Of a DNA stretch of 64,000 nucleotides, positions 44,771-53,567 are shown one piece after another. Below the pieces are notes generated by a model that was given only the letters and a program-made list of their open reading frames with translations, was not told the origin of the DNA and made no database searches. Each line of letters begins with the position of its first letter. Position 1 is the first letter of the stretch. A program made the translations under genes and the position numbers. The stretch comes from Niallia sp. XMNu-256 (GTDB taxonomy: Bacteria; Bacillota; Bacilli; Bacillales; Cytobacillaceae): contig NZ_CP137637.1 in assembly GCF_036670015.1 (NCBI RefSeq), positions 1 to 64,000 of the forward strand. The letters are read 5' to 3'.

Positions 44771-45883
44771 TTACTCTCTTTTTCTTCTTTGATCTAATAA
44801 TTCAGCAGCCTTTCTCTGTTTTTCTCTACTGGTATTAATATAAAGAAGAGAAATGTCTGATTGAGTATGTCCCAATTGGTTCATTATTAAAGGAATGTCA
44901 CCGCCGGTTTGTTCTGCTAAATTGGTCGCATACGTATGTCTTAATTTATGAGGGGACATACGTTTATCAAAGGATTTTGTGTATTTATATACAATGTCTT
45001 CAACAGCTCTATTAGTAAGTGGCTCTGTTCTCCCTTTATAAAATTTCACAAACAGATACTCATTTTCACCGTCTCCGGCTTTGTATTTTTCTTTTCTAAC
45101 TTCTAAGTAATGGTTTAAATCTTGAAGAGAAGAAGGGGTAACAGATACCGTATCCTTTTTTCCGCCTTTCCGAATAACACTTATTTCCTTTGCACTAAAA
45201 TCAATGTCTTTAATACGTAAGTTAGTGAGTTCGTTAACTCTAATTCCAGTTCCTAGGAAGAGGGAAAGGATCGCAAAATCTCTTTCTTTATCTCTTTTAA
45301 AATATCTTTTTTGAGATGAGGAAAGGGAAGCCTCATATTCTTTTTGAACATAATCCAAAAAATCAATATCCATATCATCGATAAAGATTTTATCGGTAAT
45401 GCTTTTAGCCCGTTCATTAAACGTTTCTTTTACTTTCTTAATAGGTATCTTGGCCATTACATTTCTTTCAAAATAGGGTTTTCCCGTTTTAACCTCCGAT
45501 TCCACCGTTAAATATTTAAATAATGAGCGAAGGGAGGACTTATGGCGATTTACGGTTTTAGTATCAATTTGTTTGATCTCATCGTCTTTTTCAGATACCT
45601 TATATTTTTTACGAGCAATATATTTAAAGTAATTATTTGCATCGTCAAGAGAAAGGTTAGCTAAGGATTCAATTGGAATATCTTTGATACTTTGGCAGTC
45701 CGTAATCCCTTCAGCTATTAACCAAGAAAAGAACTCTTTGAAATCTCGTACATAGTTAAAAAGAGTGAGAGGAGAGCGAATATCCCATTTATCATCCACA
45801 TATTTAACGACATAATAGGGCATTTCTTTCACTAATTTTTCTAGACGTTTTTCGTAATATTCATGTTGTTTTGTTATTGCCAT
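44771..45883 (-). CDS. XerS-like tyrosine recombinase/integrase
   Basis: A 370-aa recombinase. The N-terminal SAM-like domain includes LVKEMPYYVVKYV and LTLFNYVRDFKEFFSWL, as in XerS proteins. The catalytic C-terminus has Arg in LGTGIRVNELTNLR, HKLRHTYATN, QLGHTQSDISLLYI with the Tyr, and a basic tail (EKQRKAAELLDQRRK). All RKHRH-Y positions appear present. The ATG at 45883 follows GAGGTGTCAAAA; a GTG at 45892 is possible. It may resolve plasmid multimers or integrate the element. A truncated copy lies at 20.1 kb. Confidence 0.9.
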   Translation of the reverse strand: MAITKQHEYYEKRLEKLVKEMPYYVVKYVDDKWDIRSPLTLFNYVRDFKEFFSWLIAEGITDCQSIKDIPIESLANLSLDDANNYFKYIARKKYKVSEKDDEIKQIDTKTVNRHKSSLRSLFKYLTVESEVKTGKPYFERNVMAKIPIKKVKETFNERAKSITDKIFIDDMDIDFLDYVQKEYEASLSSSQKRYFKRDKERDFAILSLFLGTGIRVNELTNLRIKDIDFSAKEISVIRKGGKKDTVSVTPSSLQDLNHYLEVRKEKYKAGDGENEYLFVKFYKGRTEPLTNRAVEDIVYKYTKSFDKRMSPHKLRHTYATNLAEQTGGDIPLIMNQLGHTQSDISLLYINTSREKQRKAAELLDQRRKRE

Positions 45884-45958
45884 TTTTGACACCTCATTAA
45901 TACCTTTCTATGCCAAGAAGGGAGTGGGCAAATTATATTTTATTTATGATTATTTTTA

Positions 45959-45993
45959 GAACGAATGTTCGTATAATACAATTTTTACGAACA
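45959..45993 (-). promoter_or_regulatory. integrase promoter operators: LexA-type box and TTCGTA-N12-TACGAA
   Basis: GAACGAATGTTC (45959-45970) fits GAAC-N4-GTTC with the R-N-R-Y centre of the Bacillus SOS box. Overlapping it, TGTTCGTA (45966-45973) and TACGAACA (45986-45993) are perfect arms 12 bases apart. On the integrase strand a TATAAT lies downstream at 45932-45937. Both elements are kept in the integrase remnant at 20 kb. Confidence 0.5.
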
Positions 45994-46041
45994 GCTTACT
46001 ATATAGATTGAATTCAATGATATAGAAGTGGATTCAATTAA

Positions 46042-46431
46042 TTATTTTTGTTCCTTTGAATAGTATAGAGATTTACGTAATGTAACATCACGATGCTTCA
46101 ACGTTTCACCCTTAAAACGCAGCCAAATTTCATCATCAGCCATGACCCCATGTGTTTTACGAATAATTGCCCATCGATTGTAGCTTTTTAAACCAAGTGA
46201 AGCGAGTAATTCCTTAGCATTCACTCTTGTTTCGGGGAATACACGCCACTTAAGCCATCTTTCTATCTCATCTTTTGAAATATAGCCCTCTGGACTAGGT
46301 GAAAATTGCTTATTAAAGCCTTCAATATAGTTGATCACATATGGCTTGTCGCTTCCATTTGGTTTTAAATCAACTCTTGCGATTACGTCATCAAACAGCA
46401 TCACATCAAATTTAAAGTAGTCGATCATCAA
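46042..46431 (-). CDS. small partner of HipA-like kinase (129 aa)
   Basis: A soluble protein whose ATG overlaps the kinase stop by 4 nt (ATGA-type coupling). Residues 55-110 hold IERWLKWRVFPETRVNAKEL, LGLKSYNRWAIIRKTHGVMA and DDEIWLRF. I have the impression this recurrent pattern accompanies HipA-like kinases in Firmicutes, but it has no name I can cite. It may bind or restrain the kinase, or extend its substrate site. It is not the XRE-type HipB antitoxin, as no HTH is visible. Confidence 0.7.
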   Translation of the reverse strand: MMIDYFKFDVMLFDDVIARVDLKPNGSDKPYVINYIEGFNKQFSPSPEGYISKDEIERWLKWRVFPETRVNAKELLASLGLKSYNRWAIIRKTHGVMADDEIWLRFKGETLKHRDVTLRKSLYYSKEQK

Positions 46432-47225
46432 TTTTCACCTCGAATAAGCAATTTTTCATAAACAGGATCGTTTAACTGTAAATTAATCACATCCAATGCC
46501 CGACCAAGTGGGTAAGGAGAAGAGGATAAGCGTTGTTGTAAAGTGGCCACATTAATAAAAGGTGGTCCATCGTATAAGGACAGCTGTTTCTTAAAACTAT
46601 TATTAAACGGTTTTGCCTTTACTTTCCGTTTTAAAATTTGAAGATCAACACCCAGTGGATAATCCTTTACATCTGATAACAAGCTTAAACCATGATCAAA
46701 AATTGGAGCCAGTTGCCAGGCTTCTGTTTTAGGATCAAAAAGAAATAGAATGTTATTGGTATGGCGATCTTCATTCAATATGAACGCATCAAATGCTAGC
46801 ATTTGTGCAATTTGATGAGAAACATCTAACCCTGTGAACTGGTATACCTTTTCCATAATTAAACGAAATCTATCCTCAGTGGAGTAACGGGTATTATTTA
46901 AAATGTCATCAGTTGTTTCAAAGTTCGCTTCAAATAAGCGCTCAAGCGTTACTTCTTGTAAGTGACCACGAAAATCTATAGAATAACAGCCTTCTACAAC
47001 CGTTCCATCGTGCTTATTAATTAAACAAGGTACATAAGGAACAAAGGAAGTTTTCGGTAAGGTGGAGCTATCTAAAATGAGTGATGCAACATATTCTGCC
47101 ATGTTTTCATAGCCACGAGTATTTTCTTTAATCCACTTAGCACCGACTAACCATTTTGATTGATCACCTTTACTCGATGTACTGATAATCATTTCAGCAT
47201 CTTGTGGGATTTGAACTCTTTCCAT
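46428..47225 (-). CDS. HipA-like protein kinase
   Basis: A 265-aa kinase-fold protein. The catalytic loop is FILNEDRHTNNIL (about 148-160, with Asp and Asn for catalysis and Mg), and the metal-binding DFG-like motif is IFDHGLSLL (about 174-182). The N-terminal strand WLVGAKWIKEN would hold the ATP-binding lysine. It is shorter than E. coli HipA, lacking the N-terminal subdomain, as in HipT and CtkA-type kinases. The start at 47225 follows GAGGTGTATGAA; the earlier TTG is unlikely. Likely a phosphotransferase toxin or regulator; the target is unknown. Confidence 0.8.
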   Translation of the reverse strand: MERVQIPQDAEMIISTSSKGDQSKWLVGAKWIKENTRGYENMAEYVASLILDSSTLPKTSFVPYVPCLINKHDGTVVEGCYSIDFRGHLQEVTLERLFEANFETTDDILNNTRYSTEDRFRLIMEKVYQFTGLDVSHQIAQMLAFDAFILNEDRHTNNILFLFDPKTEAWQLAPIFDHGLSLLSDVKDYPLGVDLQILKRKVKAKPFNNSFKKQLSLYDGPPFINVATLQQRLSSSPYPLGRALDVINLQLNDPVYEKLLIRGEN

Positions 47226-47358
47226 TTCATACACCTCGCTCAACCGTTTATAAATATGATGTATAACATTCGTTAGTTTAATAATTAATTCCTTTTATTA
47301 GGAGTTGGAATATATTTCAAATTCCATTATATCAAACATACATTCTTATTGTCTAATT

Positions 47359-47390
47359 ATTATTCGTAAAATAGGTATTATACGAATAAT
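47359..47390 (-). promoter_or_regulatory. operator upstream of kinase pair, 10-bp arms 12 bases apart
   Basis: ATTATTCGTA (47359-47368) and TACGAATAAT (47381-47390) are perfect inverted arms with a 12-base spacer, 134 bp upstream of the kinase start. It shares TTCGTA-N12-TACGAA with the integrase promoter, suggesting a common regulator. Confidence 0.55.
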
Positions 47391-47773
47391 TAAAATATGA
47401 ATGAAAATATAGGAGTTCCCCCCTACTGTCTATCTAAACGACATAACAATTTTAATTCAAAACTGTAGGGTTTTATTTCTGTTTTCTCCATTTAGATATT
47501 TATATTTAGAAGTTAAGCCATTATCCTGTGAGTTATTGGATAGCTACAATGGGTTAAGAACAAACCAGCTCATATATCCATACTTTTTTATATCCAAATT
47601 TAGTAATTATTTTAATCACACATCGCCTACAAAGGTTCAATGACCTTGTATTAGAATTGGTTTTCACCTCCGGAAACTACTATTGCAAATGATATATGCC
47701 TATACCTTGGACAATAGTGGAGAATACACTAGGTTTGAATACTTAGAAAAACTAAAAAAGGTGTTGATTATTA
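47391..47773. other. intergenic
   Basis: AT-rich, no gene seen. AAAAAGGTGTTGATTATTA at the end is the ribosome site of the small zinc-ribbon gene. Confidence 0.4.
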
Positions 47774-47956
47774 ATGAGTAAGAAGGTGTGCGATAATTGT
47801 TATAATTACTTTTGGGCGAGTGAGCTGTCTCAGTTACCAAGCGATGTGTATTTTAACCGGACGTTTTGTCTCAACTGTTTCCCTTTAGCCTTTAAAAAAC
47901 ATAACAAACTATTTTACCAATATGAAAATGAATATAGTATTCCCTTAAAAATTTAA
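47774..47956 (+). CDS. small CxxC...CxxC protein (zinc-ribbon-like, 60 aa)
   Basis: KKVCDNCYNYFWASEL and FNRTFCLNCFPLAF give two CxxC pairs 23 residues apart, the layout of a zinc ribbon. AAAAAGGTG precedes the ATG at a suitable distance. The rest is aromatic-rich with a tyrosine-heavy end. It stands alone between the kinase pair and a strong terminator. It may bind nucleic acid; no family recognised. Confidence 0.55.
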   Translation: MSKKVCDNCYNYFWASELSQLPSDVYFNRTFCLNCFPLAFKKHNKLFYQYENEYSIPLKI

Positions 47957-48730
47957 TATATTTGTTAGACTTTTATTTTATATAGAAATATTTGTTTACA
48001 TTAAAGGAATTAAGGGGAAAAGATACGAACTTGGTACTGTGATTGATCTTATGAGTGAAAAACGAATTAAAACGTCTCATTCAAACATCAATGAAAGTTA
48101 AAATCGTGGCAGTCATTTCATTCTAATTTATTTTCACTAAACAATGCCCAGATGATAAAAAAGATCTCAAAAACCAATGTTTTGAGATCTTTTTTATCAT
48201 CATAATTTATGGATTCATTAATTTTGTAATAATTCGGCACGGTCATCCGCCTGTGGAGACTCTTCCATCCATCCGCTTTAATTCATAAGATTGGCTCCAT
48301 CTTAGGCATATAAGGCGACTTCCGTGATAATAGACGCATATTTTGCTGATAGGTCTTTTCTAAGACTTTGTGCTAATCCCATGGTATAAATGCCAAGTCC
48401 TTTTTAGATGTTCTGTATAAAAGTTGTTTCCAAAAGCTACTCGCTTGTTTGTAATTGCTTTACACTTTCAACTTCAACTGTAGTACTCTTATTTTAGCTC
48501 GAATACATATCAAGTTGTGAAAATACTTTTATGTAAAATTATACTATTAATTACAATATCATACAATGACAGGCATCGTCGTCCAAAAATCTTTTACACC
48601 CACCAGAGAAGTAAAGTGGTATAAATACTAGAGAACTGTTACTCTCCGGATAACCCAGAGTACTGTATGCTGCGGAACTAAATTTGTATATAACCATAGA
48701 TTCCCCTGGAATTTCTATATTCTAAATTAA
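47957..48730. other. 774-bp non-coding region
   Basis: Apart from the hairpin at 48152-48200 I see no gene and no repeat. It separates the mobile genes from the tub partition locus. Confidence 0.4.
48152..48200. terminator. strong bidirectional terminator
   Basis: Two perfect 21-bp arms (48152-48172 and 48180-48200) around the loop ACCAATG. The stem base is an A run on one side and a T run on the other (GATCTTTTTTATCAT), so it can stop transcription from both directions. Confidence 0.85.
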
Positions 48731-49873
48731 TTATTCTATTGGACTATTAAGTGTACTTACCTCTTTATTATTACTTTGAATTAAAGTAAATCGATCATTT
48801 TCACTTTGTAATTTATCTTCTAAACTGTTTTTCTTTTGTTGTAATTCCTCTATTTTAGCTATATATTCTTTTATTTCTCTTTGAATTTCAGTGTCCAATT
48901 CATTACTTAGTGTTGAAGAATCAAATTGATTGATCAACACTTCTAATTTACCTTCCAAATGTTTTTTCTTACTATTCAATGTTTCAATAGTAAAATTATA
49001 TTCTTTAATTTTCTCTTGAAGTTCATTGTCATATTTTTCTTTTAAACTTCCATCAATTTCAGTCGCAAGTTGCTGTACATTGACATCATCATTCCTTTTT
49101 AAAAAGCCCAAGAAAGATGACTTCTTTAAAGAATTTTTTAGGGATTTTGTGATAAGTAATGATTGTCTTTCTTCTAGGAATTTCATTTTTGATTGAGATT
49201 GAGCTTCAATGATTGATGATTGATTTTTAGCAATATCTTTCTCTAATTCAGATATTTCTTTCTCAAACTTCACTCTGGAACGCACTAGAATTTTATTGAT
49301 TGAGGACTGGGTATCAGAGATTAAACGTTCTATATCTGAAATGTCTTTTTCATATTTAAGGATATTTATCATAATCCCTTGCATATCAAGTTTATTCTCG
49401 AACTCTAGTAGTCTTGTATCTACTGGAACAATATCGTAATTTTCCCTATTCTCATATTGGAAATTTTTATTTTCATTACGTTGAGGCATTTTCCTAAAAT
49501 TCCCTGTTACAGATATACCAGGCTGTACACCTAATTCGGCTAGTATATCTATTGTTGTTTTCCCTACCTTGTCCATTAATAGGAAAATTAAATGTAACCG
49601 GAATACACTCTTATAATCTAATCTATAAAACTTCCCGTATTTTTCAGGAGCAATATAATCCACTAATTCAGAACGAAAATGATTGCGGATGGTTGAATCT
49701 GAACGATCTATAATTTTTCCGGTCTCAACCGTACTATATGTTGTATCTTTATGTAATGACAATATAGATTCAGTAAAGATGCTATCCTCTAGTTTATTTA
49801 GAAGGGCCAAACGATAAATTGGATCATTTTCAAATTCACTTGTTAGGACTTCCTTCATGTCTAATTCTTCCAC
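48731..49873 (-). CDS. TubY-like HTH coiled-coil protein of the tub locus
   Basis: An N-terminal MerR-like helix-turn-helix (TVETGKIIDRSDSTIRNHF, then YGKFYRLDYKSVFRLHLIFL) is followed by about 200 residues of coiled coil rich in Glu, Lys and Gln. The layout matches TubY, the third protein of some TubZ systems. The frame opens at 49897, but GTAGGAGGTTCTGTTTTT lies before the GTG at 49873, which I take as the start (380 aa). It follows tubZ on the same strand after a terminator and repeats, so it is separately transcribed. It may modulate TubZ assembly or tubRZ expression. Confidence 0.65.
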   Translation of the reverse strand: MEELDMKEVLTSEFENDPIYRLALLNKLEDSIFTESILSLHKDTTYSTVETGKIIDRSDSTIRNHFRSELVDYIAPEKYGKFYRLDYKSVFRLHLIFLLMDKVGKTTIDILAELGVQPGISVTGNFRKMPQRNENKNFQYENRENYDIVPVDTRLLEFENKLDMQGIMINILKYEKDISDIERLISDTQSSINKILVRSRVKFEKEISELEKDIAKNQSSIIEAQSQSKMKFLEERQSLLITKSLKNSLKKSSFLGFLKRNDDVNVQQLATEIDGSLKEKYDNELQEKIKEYNFTIETLNSKKKHLEGKLEVLINQFDSSTLSNELDTEIQREIKEYIAKIEELQQKKNSLEDKLQSENDRFTLIQSNNKEVSTLNSPIE

Positions 49874-49897
49874 AAAAACAGAACCTCCTACTGCCAT

Positions 49898-50320
49898 TTC
49901 TAAGTTATTCCTTATCCCTTTATAAAATCTTACAATGAAAGTAAATACAAATCAACAACAAAAGCTTGATATAATAGGCGTTATCACCTTCCGAACGATT
50001 CCCAGCGCTCGCGCTACCCTCCTCGAACGATGTTAAGCGTTATAAATCAATTGTGTTACTTATTCATTCATTTTCGTATTTGAATTAATAAACAACGTTT
50101 GTTCGTAATTGATTGATAATATTTCGATCAATATAGTAAAGTGTCATTCTGAATCATGTTGAATGATTTGCAAACGATCAAAAACGATAACGCTGCGAAT
50201 CGTTTGGGTAGAGTTAACGCTTGATATTAAAGGGAATAAAGTGAAGGTTTTGTTTGGGTTTGATCATGAATGTAGTTGAACGATAAGTATCGTTAATGAG
50301 CATGATGAAGTCGTAAAAAA
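49898..50320. other. AACGAT-repeat region between tubY-like gene and tubZ
   Basis: CGAACGAT occurs at 49992 and 50024. AAACGAT at 50172 with ATCGTTT at 50199 forms a loose inverted pair, and AAACGATAA lies at 50182. ACGATAAGTATCGT (50280-50293) is a palindrome. CCGAACGATTAAT recurs at 52804 beyond tubR. These are likely binding sites for a partition or regulatory protein. Confidence 0.5.
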
Positions 50321-50340
50321 TCCCCCTAATTTTAGGGGGA
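50315..50340 (-). terminator. terminator of tubRZ
   Basis: On the reverse strand TCCCCCTA-AAAT-TAGGGGGA is followed by TTTTTT, 15 bp after the tubZ stop. Confidence 0.85.
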
Positions 50341-50355
50341 GATGAAGGTTTTATA

Positions 50356-51816
50356 TTATAGCTTACTCAAATCTAGGTCATCAATATTTATGTCAAAGTC
50401 ATCGTTGGAATTATCTTGATCCTTTTTATCTGATTCGGTATCTAATCCAAATTCACTTAAATCGAATTCATCTAAATCAATATCAAAGTCCATATTTTCA
50501 TTTTCATCTACATTTATACTACCAATCTTAGTTTCTTTTGTTTTAATCGTTTTATGTCGTTCTTGGTACTCCTCATATTCCTTAACCAGTCCTTTGGACA
50601 GTCTGTTTGGCAGTCCTTTTGTTTTGAAAAATGTATATACCGTAGTTGAAAAATCGTTGAAACCCTCAAGATAACCCGTAAAAATAGAGCCTTTCATAAA
50701 GAAAGAGGGGTTTTCTGCAATTTCAACTCTGGCATCGTCTATAAAGGAGCTACCTAAATTATTCTTTTTATCCAAAACTGCTAATAGTCCGACATGATAG
50801 ATTTCTGCTAGCTCAACTTCACCATTATGAGAGTTTACTAGATCTATAGGTTCGTGTAAAAGGCTGCCTTTAATGGATTCTAAGAACATATCTTTAATAT
50901 CCGAACCTTTTTGAATTTCGTTCATAGGTTTAGAGAGTCGATTAATGACTAGAGACCCTTGTTGTTCTAAAATAATCCTTCTAAAATCTTGAGAATCAAA
51001 GGTCACCTCTGTACCACCACCAGTTGTGGCTGTATTTAACTCATGAAATAAGTCACTTATTTCCTTATTAGCAAAATCCCTGTAATTTTCTGTTTCAGCT
51101 CGTTTATGGGTAGGAAGTTCTTTAAATTGATCGTAGAAATATTGATTATCAGCGAATATTACAAATCCAACGCCTTTTGTTGGGTCATTTGTCAATTTCC
51201 ATATGCGTTGTGAAAAGTCGTTAACCTGACGTAAAACATCTGGTCCATCTGCACGAAGTGGAAGAGTCACAATTATACCGATTTTGGCGCTTTTTTCTCT
51301 TGCTTTAAGGACAGCCATTTTAATATACTTTGTTTTTAAATTCTTTTTAAATTCTTCCGGGCCAACTTCTGCTTGTAGTTTTTTCAATTCTTGATTAATT
51401 AAAGGTTTAGTATTAAATTCATAAAACTCTTCAATTGCTTTTATAATAGTTGATGTACCGGTACCTCCACCTAATCCTGCACAAAATAAGACAAGATCAT
51501 CAACAACACGCACTTCTTTTTGAATAAAGTTTTTTAATTTATCACTTACTTCTTCGTTTTCTTCAAGTATATTCATAGCTTTTTGAGGGTTTTTACCTAA
51601 GCCACCTAAATTAAGTGATACACGGTTGTCTACCGGAATATATTTTAAGCCTTTTAAGTCTCCATCATTGCTATTTAATGCAAGACAGTTGTAAATTCCA
51701 TTTCCAGCTTCATCTTTATATGCAGCAAAGTTATCCGCTATTCTTGATCCCGCTTGACCAAATCCAACAACTGTCATATTGATTGCCGGTTTATTTTTTA
51801 TAAAATCCTTAGCCAT
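50356..51816 (-). CDS. tubZ: TubZ, tubulin/FtsZ-like plasmid partition GTPase
   Basis: GTP-dependent filament protein of type III plasmid partition, 486 aa. Visible parts are the first nucleotide loop TVVGFGQAGSRIADNF, the tubulin signature FCAGLGGGTGTS (about 112-123), the T5-like region, and DPTKGVGFVIFADN. A long C-terminal helix and a strongly acidic tail (MDFDIDLDEFDLSEFG and DFDINIDDLD) follow, the part that contacts TubR in the family. AGGAGCTGAAAATA precedes the ATG. It overlaps tubR by 8 nt. It treadmills to pull plasmid copies apart (family knowledge). Confidence 0.92.
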   Translation of the reverse strand: MAKDFIKNKPAINMTVVGFGQAGSRIADNFAAYKDEAGNGIYNCLALNSNDGDLKGLKYIPVDNRVSLNLGGLGKNPQKAMNILEENEEVSDKLKNFIQKEVRVVDDLVLFCAGLGGGTGTSTIIKAIEEFYEFNTKPLINQELKKLQAEVGPEEFKKNLKTKYIKMAVLKAREKSAKIGIIVTLPLRADGPDVLRQVNDFSQRIWKLTNDPTKGVGFVIFADNQYFYDQFKELPTHKRAETENYRDFANKEISDLFHELNTATTGGGTEVTFDSQDFRRIILEQQGSLVINRLSKPMNEIQKGSDIKDMFLESIKGSLLHEPIDLVNSHNGEVELAEIYHVGLLAVLDKKNNLGSSFIDDARVEIAENPSFFMKGSIFTGYLEGFNDFSTTVYTFFKTKGLPNRLSKGLVKEYEEYQERHKTIKTKETKIGSINVDENENMDFDIDLDEFDLSEFGLDTESDKKDQDNSNDDFDINIDDLDLSKL

Positions 51817-52225
51817 TATTTTCAGCTCCTAATTTTTGTTGTCTTTCGATAATTTCTTGTATTATTTGTAAGCCTCTTTTAGTTATAAAGAAATACTTAT
51901 ATGGAGTAAGGGGTTTACAAGAAAGTAATGACATTGCGAATAATTTATCAACTATCTTTCCTGCTGCCTGTCTATGTATGTATGTTACTTGATTTTCAAA
52001 ATGAATCTGTTTGCCTTTCACTACTTTAACGGGTCTTTCAATTTTTACCATCTTAGAAATGTCATTGACCGTTACACCTTTAAAGAATTTACCTTCTTCT
52101 TGACTTTTACGTGCAATATAAGTGAAAACATTTAACAATACCTCATCCTGTTCAACTATATCAGCAAACATACCCACGATATCCTTTGGGAAAATGATAT
52201 TCTTATATTCTTGTATTAAGCTCAC
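51809..52225 (-). CDS. tubR: TubR-like centromere-binding winged-helix protein
   Basis: A 138-aa DNA-binding protein directly upstream of tubZ, overlapping it by 8 nt. The predicted winged helix covers VTVNDISKMVKIERPVKVVK through the C-terminal wing and ends in LQIIQEIIERQQKLG. Family members dimerise, bind iterated sites upstream of their own gene, repress the operon and tether TubZ filaments. GGGAAGGAGGCTAGGAAGTG precedes the start. GGTTACC repeats lie just upstream. The call rests mostly on position and size; the sequence of TubR proteins is poorly conserved. Confidence 0.8.
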   Translation of the reverse strand: MSLIQEYKNIIFPKDIVGMFADIVEQDEVLLNVFTYIARKSQEEGKFFKGVTVNDISKMVKIERPVKVVKGKQIHFENQVTYIHRQAAGKIVDKLFAMSLLSCKPLTPYKYFFITKRGLQIIQEIIERQQKLGAENNG

Positions 52226-52248
52226 TTCCTAGCCTCCTTCCCTGGAAT

Positions 52249-52663
52249 ACCTTACCAATAATGGTAACTAATTTTGACAACTATTTCAATTTATTTATTA
52301 TTAATTTTTATATAAAAGTGAACTAACCCCTTAATTATAGGCTTTTATATGTGGTTACCATATTAGGTAAGGTTAATTAGTTTTGCGGTAAAAAATATAA
52401 ATGTTGAGGCTTTAAATTGTCATTCCATTATTAAAAGTATTGAATTGTAAAAATATAGTTCATAATTATCCAAATTTGATTATTATTTTATAAATACAAA
52501 CCTATTTTATTATCGATTTTAACTAATTATTTATAAATGGTAACTATATTTGGTTACCATTTATAAAACGCTGATATTTAAAGGATATAACTCTATTATG
52601 TTAGTACCATTTTAAAATAAAAGATTATACTTATCGTTTATAGTTACCAAATTAGGTTACCAT
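52249..52663. repeat. tubC centromere candidate: GGTTACC/GGTAAC repeats
   Basis: Four clusters lie upstream of tubR: CCTTACCAATAATGGTAACT (52250), GTGGTTACCATATTAGGTAA (52351), ATGGTAACTATATTTGGTTA (52537) followed by CCAT, and TAGTTACCAAATTAGGTTAC (52641) followed by CAT. Each is an imperfect inverted pair of GGTTACC-type half-sites with a short AT spacer. TubR proteins bind such iterated sites to form the segregation complex and to repress tubRZ. Confidence 0.7.
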
Positions 52664-53482
52664 TTAATGATTTCATGTTTGACATTTAAGATCATTAAAA
52701 CCAATCCTTGCTGTCTTTAAAAAGTATATATAGTTTCATAATATGTGTTAGAAAAACTCTTCAAAACATGGACTCTAAATGATGTATGACCTTCCGAATG
52801 TATTCCGAACGATTAATACCCTCGATTAAGGAAGGTTCCATTCTATTTGGAGATACATTAAGTTCCGAATCTACTTTTGAATGTAATTGAATTCAATTGC
52901 ATTTATGTAAATGGTGTCTTACTCGGATAAGTGCGGTGCAGTATAAAGTAAATTAGTTAAAGTTCGTACTCTTACGGTTTAAAATCCTAGTGCAATAGGG
53001 ATTATTTAAGTAATATCAATTACAATCATGATCATTCGATTGGAAAGTAACGCTAGTTTGATAGGCTAGGGGATGTACAACATTGAAAGAGAATGATATG
53101 AAGTGACAATAAAGTCAATAAAGCTATTTAAACGTCAGTCATGTTCCTTCAACAATCGGGCCAGATTGTAGAGGAAACATCCTCAGATTGTGAATCTTTA
53201 CGTTTAAACTAAATTGCAGGTTACTAAAAGAAGGAAGAATGAATTATATTAAAAAGTAATTAAATACCAATTAATTAAATTGAAGAGAGAAACAGTCTAA
53301 ATCCGTGAGAAGGGAAGAAGAAAATGAAACTTCAAGGCCAGGCACTTTGACCATATTCCTTCGTAAAGATTAAAGTATCGCTACTATATTTGAACCTATC
53401 ATTCGTCGAGTTGAAGTCGAGCTTCCAGAAGGGAAAGGAACGACGAAGAAGACTTTGGCAGCCATTAGCCTAGCAACAAAAT
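52664..53482. other. non-coding with one decayed frame
   Basis: CCGAACGATTAAT (52804) repeats the motif seen beside tubZ. A frame at 53371-53484 without a start reads IRRVEVELPEGKGTTKKTLA and ends AAISLATK before a terminator. It is the tail of a lost gene I cannot name. The rest shows nothing recognisable. Confidence 0.4.
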
Positions 53483-53514
53483 AAAAGACCGGTTAATGAC
53501 TAACCGGCCTTTTA
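53483..53514. terminator. bidirectional terminator
   Basis: AAAAGACCGGTTA-ATGAC-TAACCGGCCTTTT is a near-perfect stem with A and T runs on the two sides, between a decayed frame (+) and the secreted-protein gene (-). Confidence 0.8.
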
Positions 53515-53567
53515 TTTACATATTCAATTTAGGGTTTAGGTTTTTTGAATTTTGTTAGCCGGAATGT

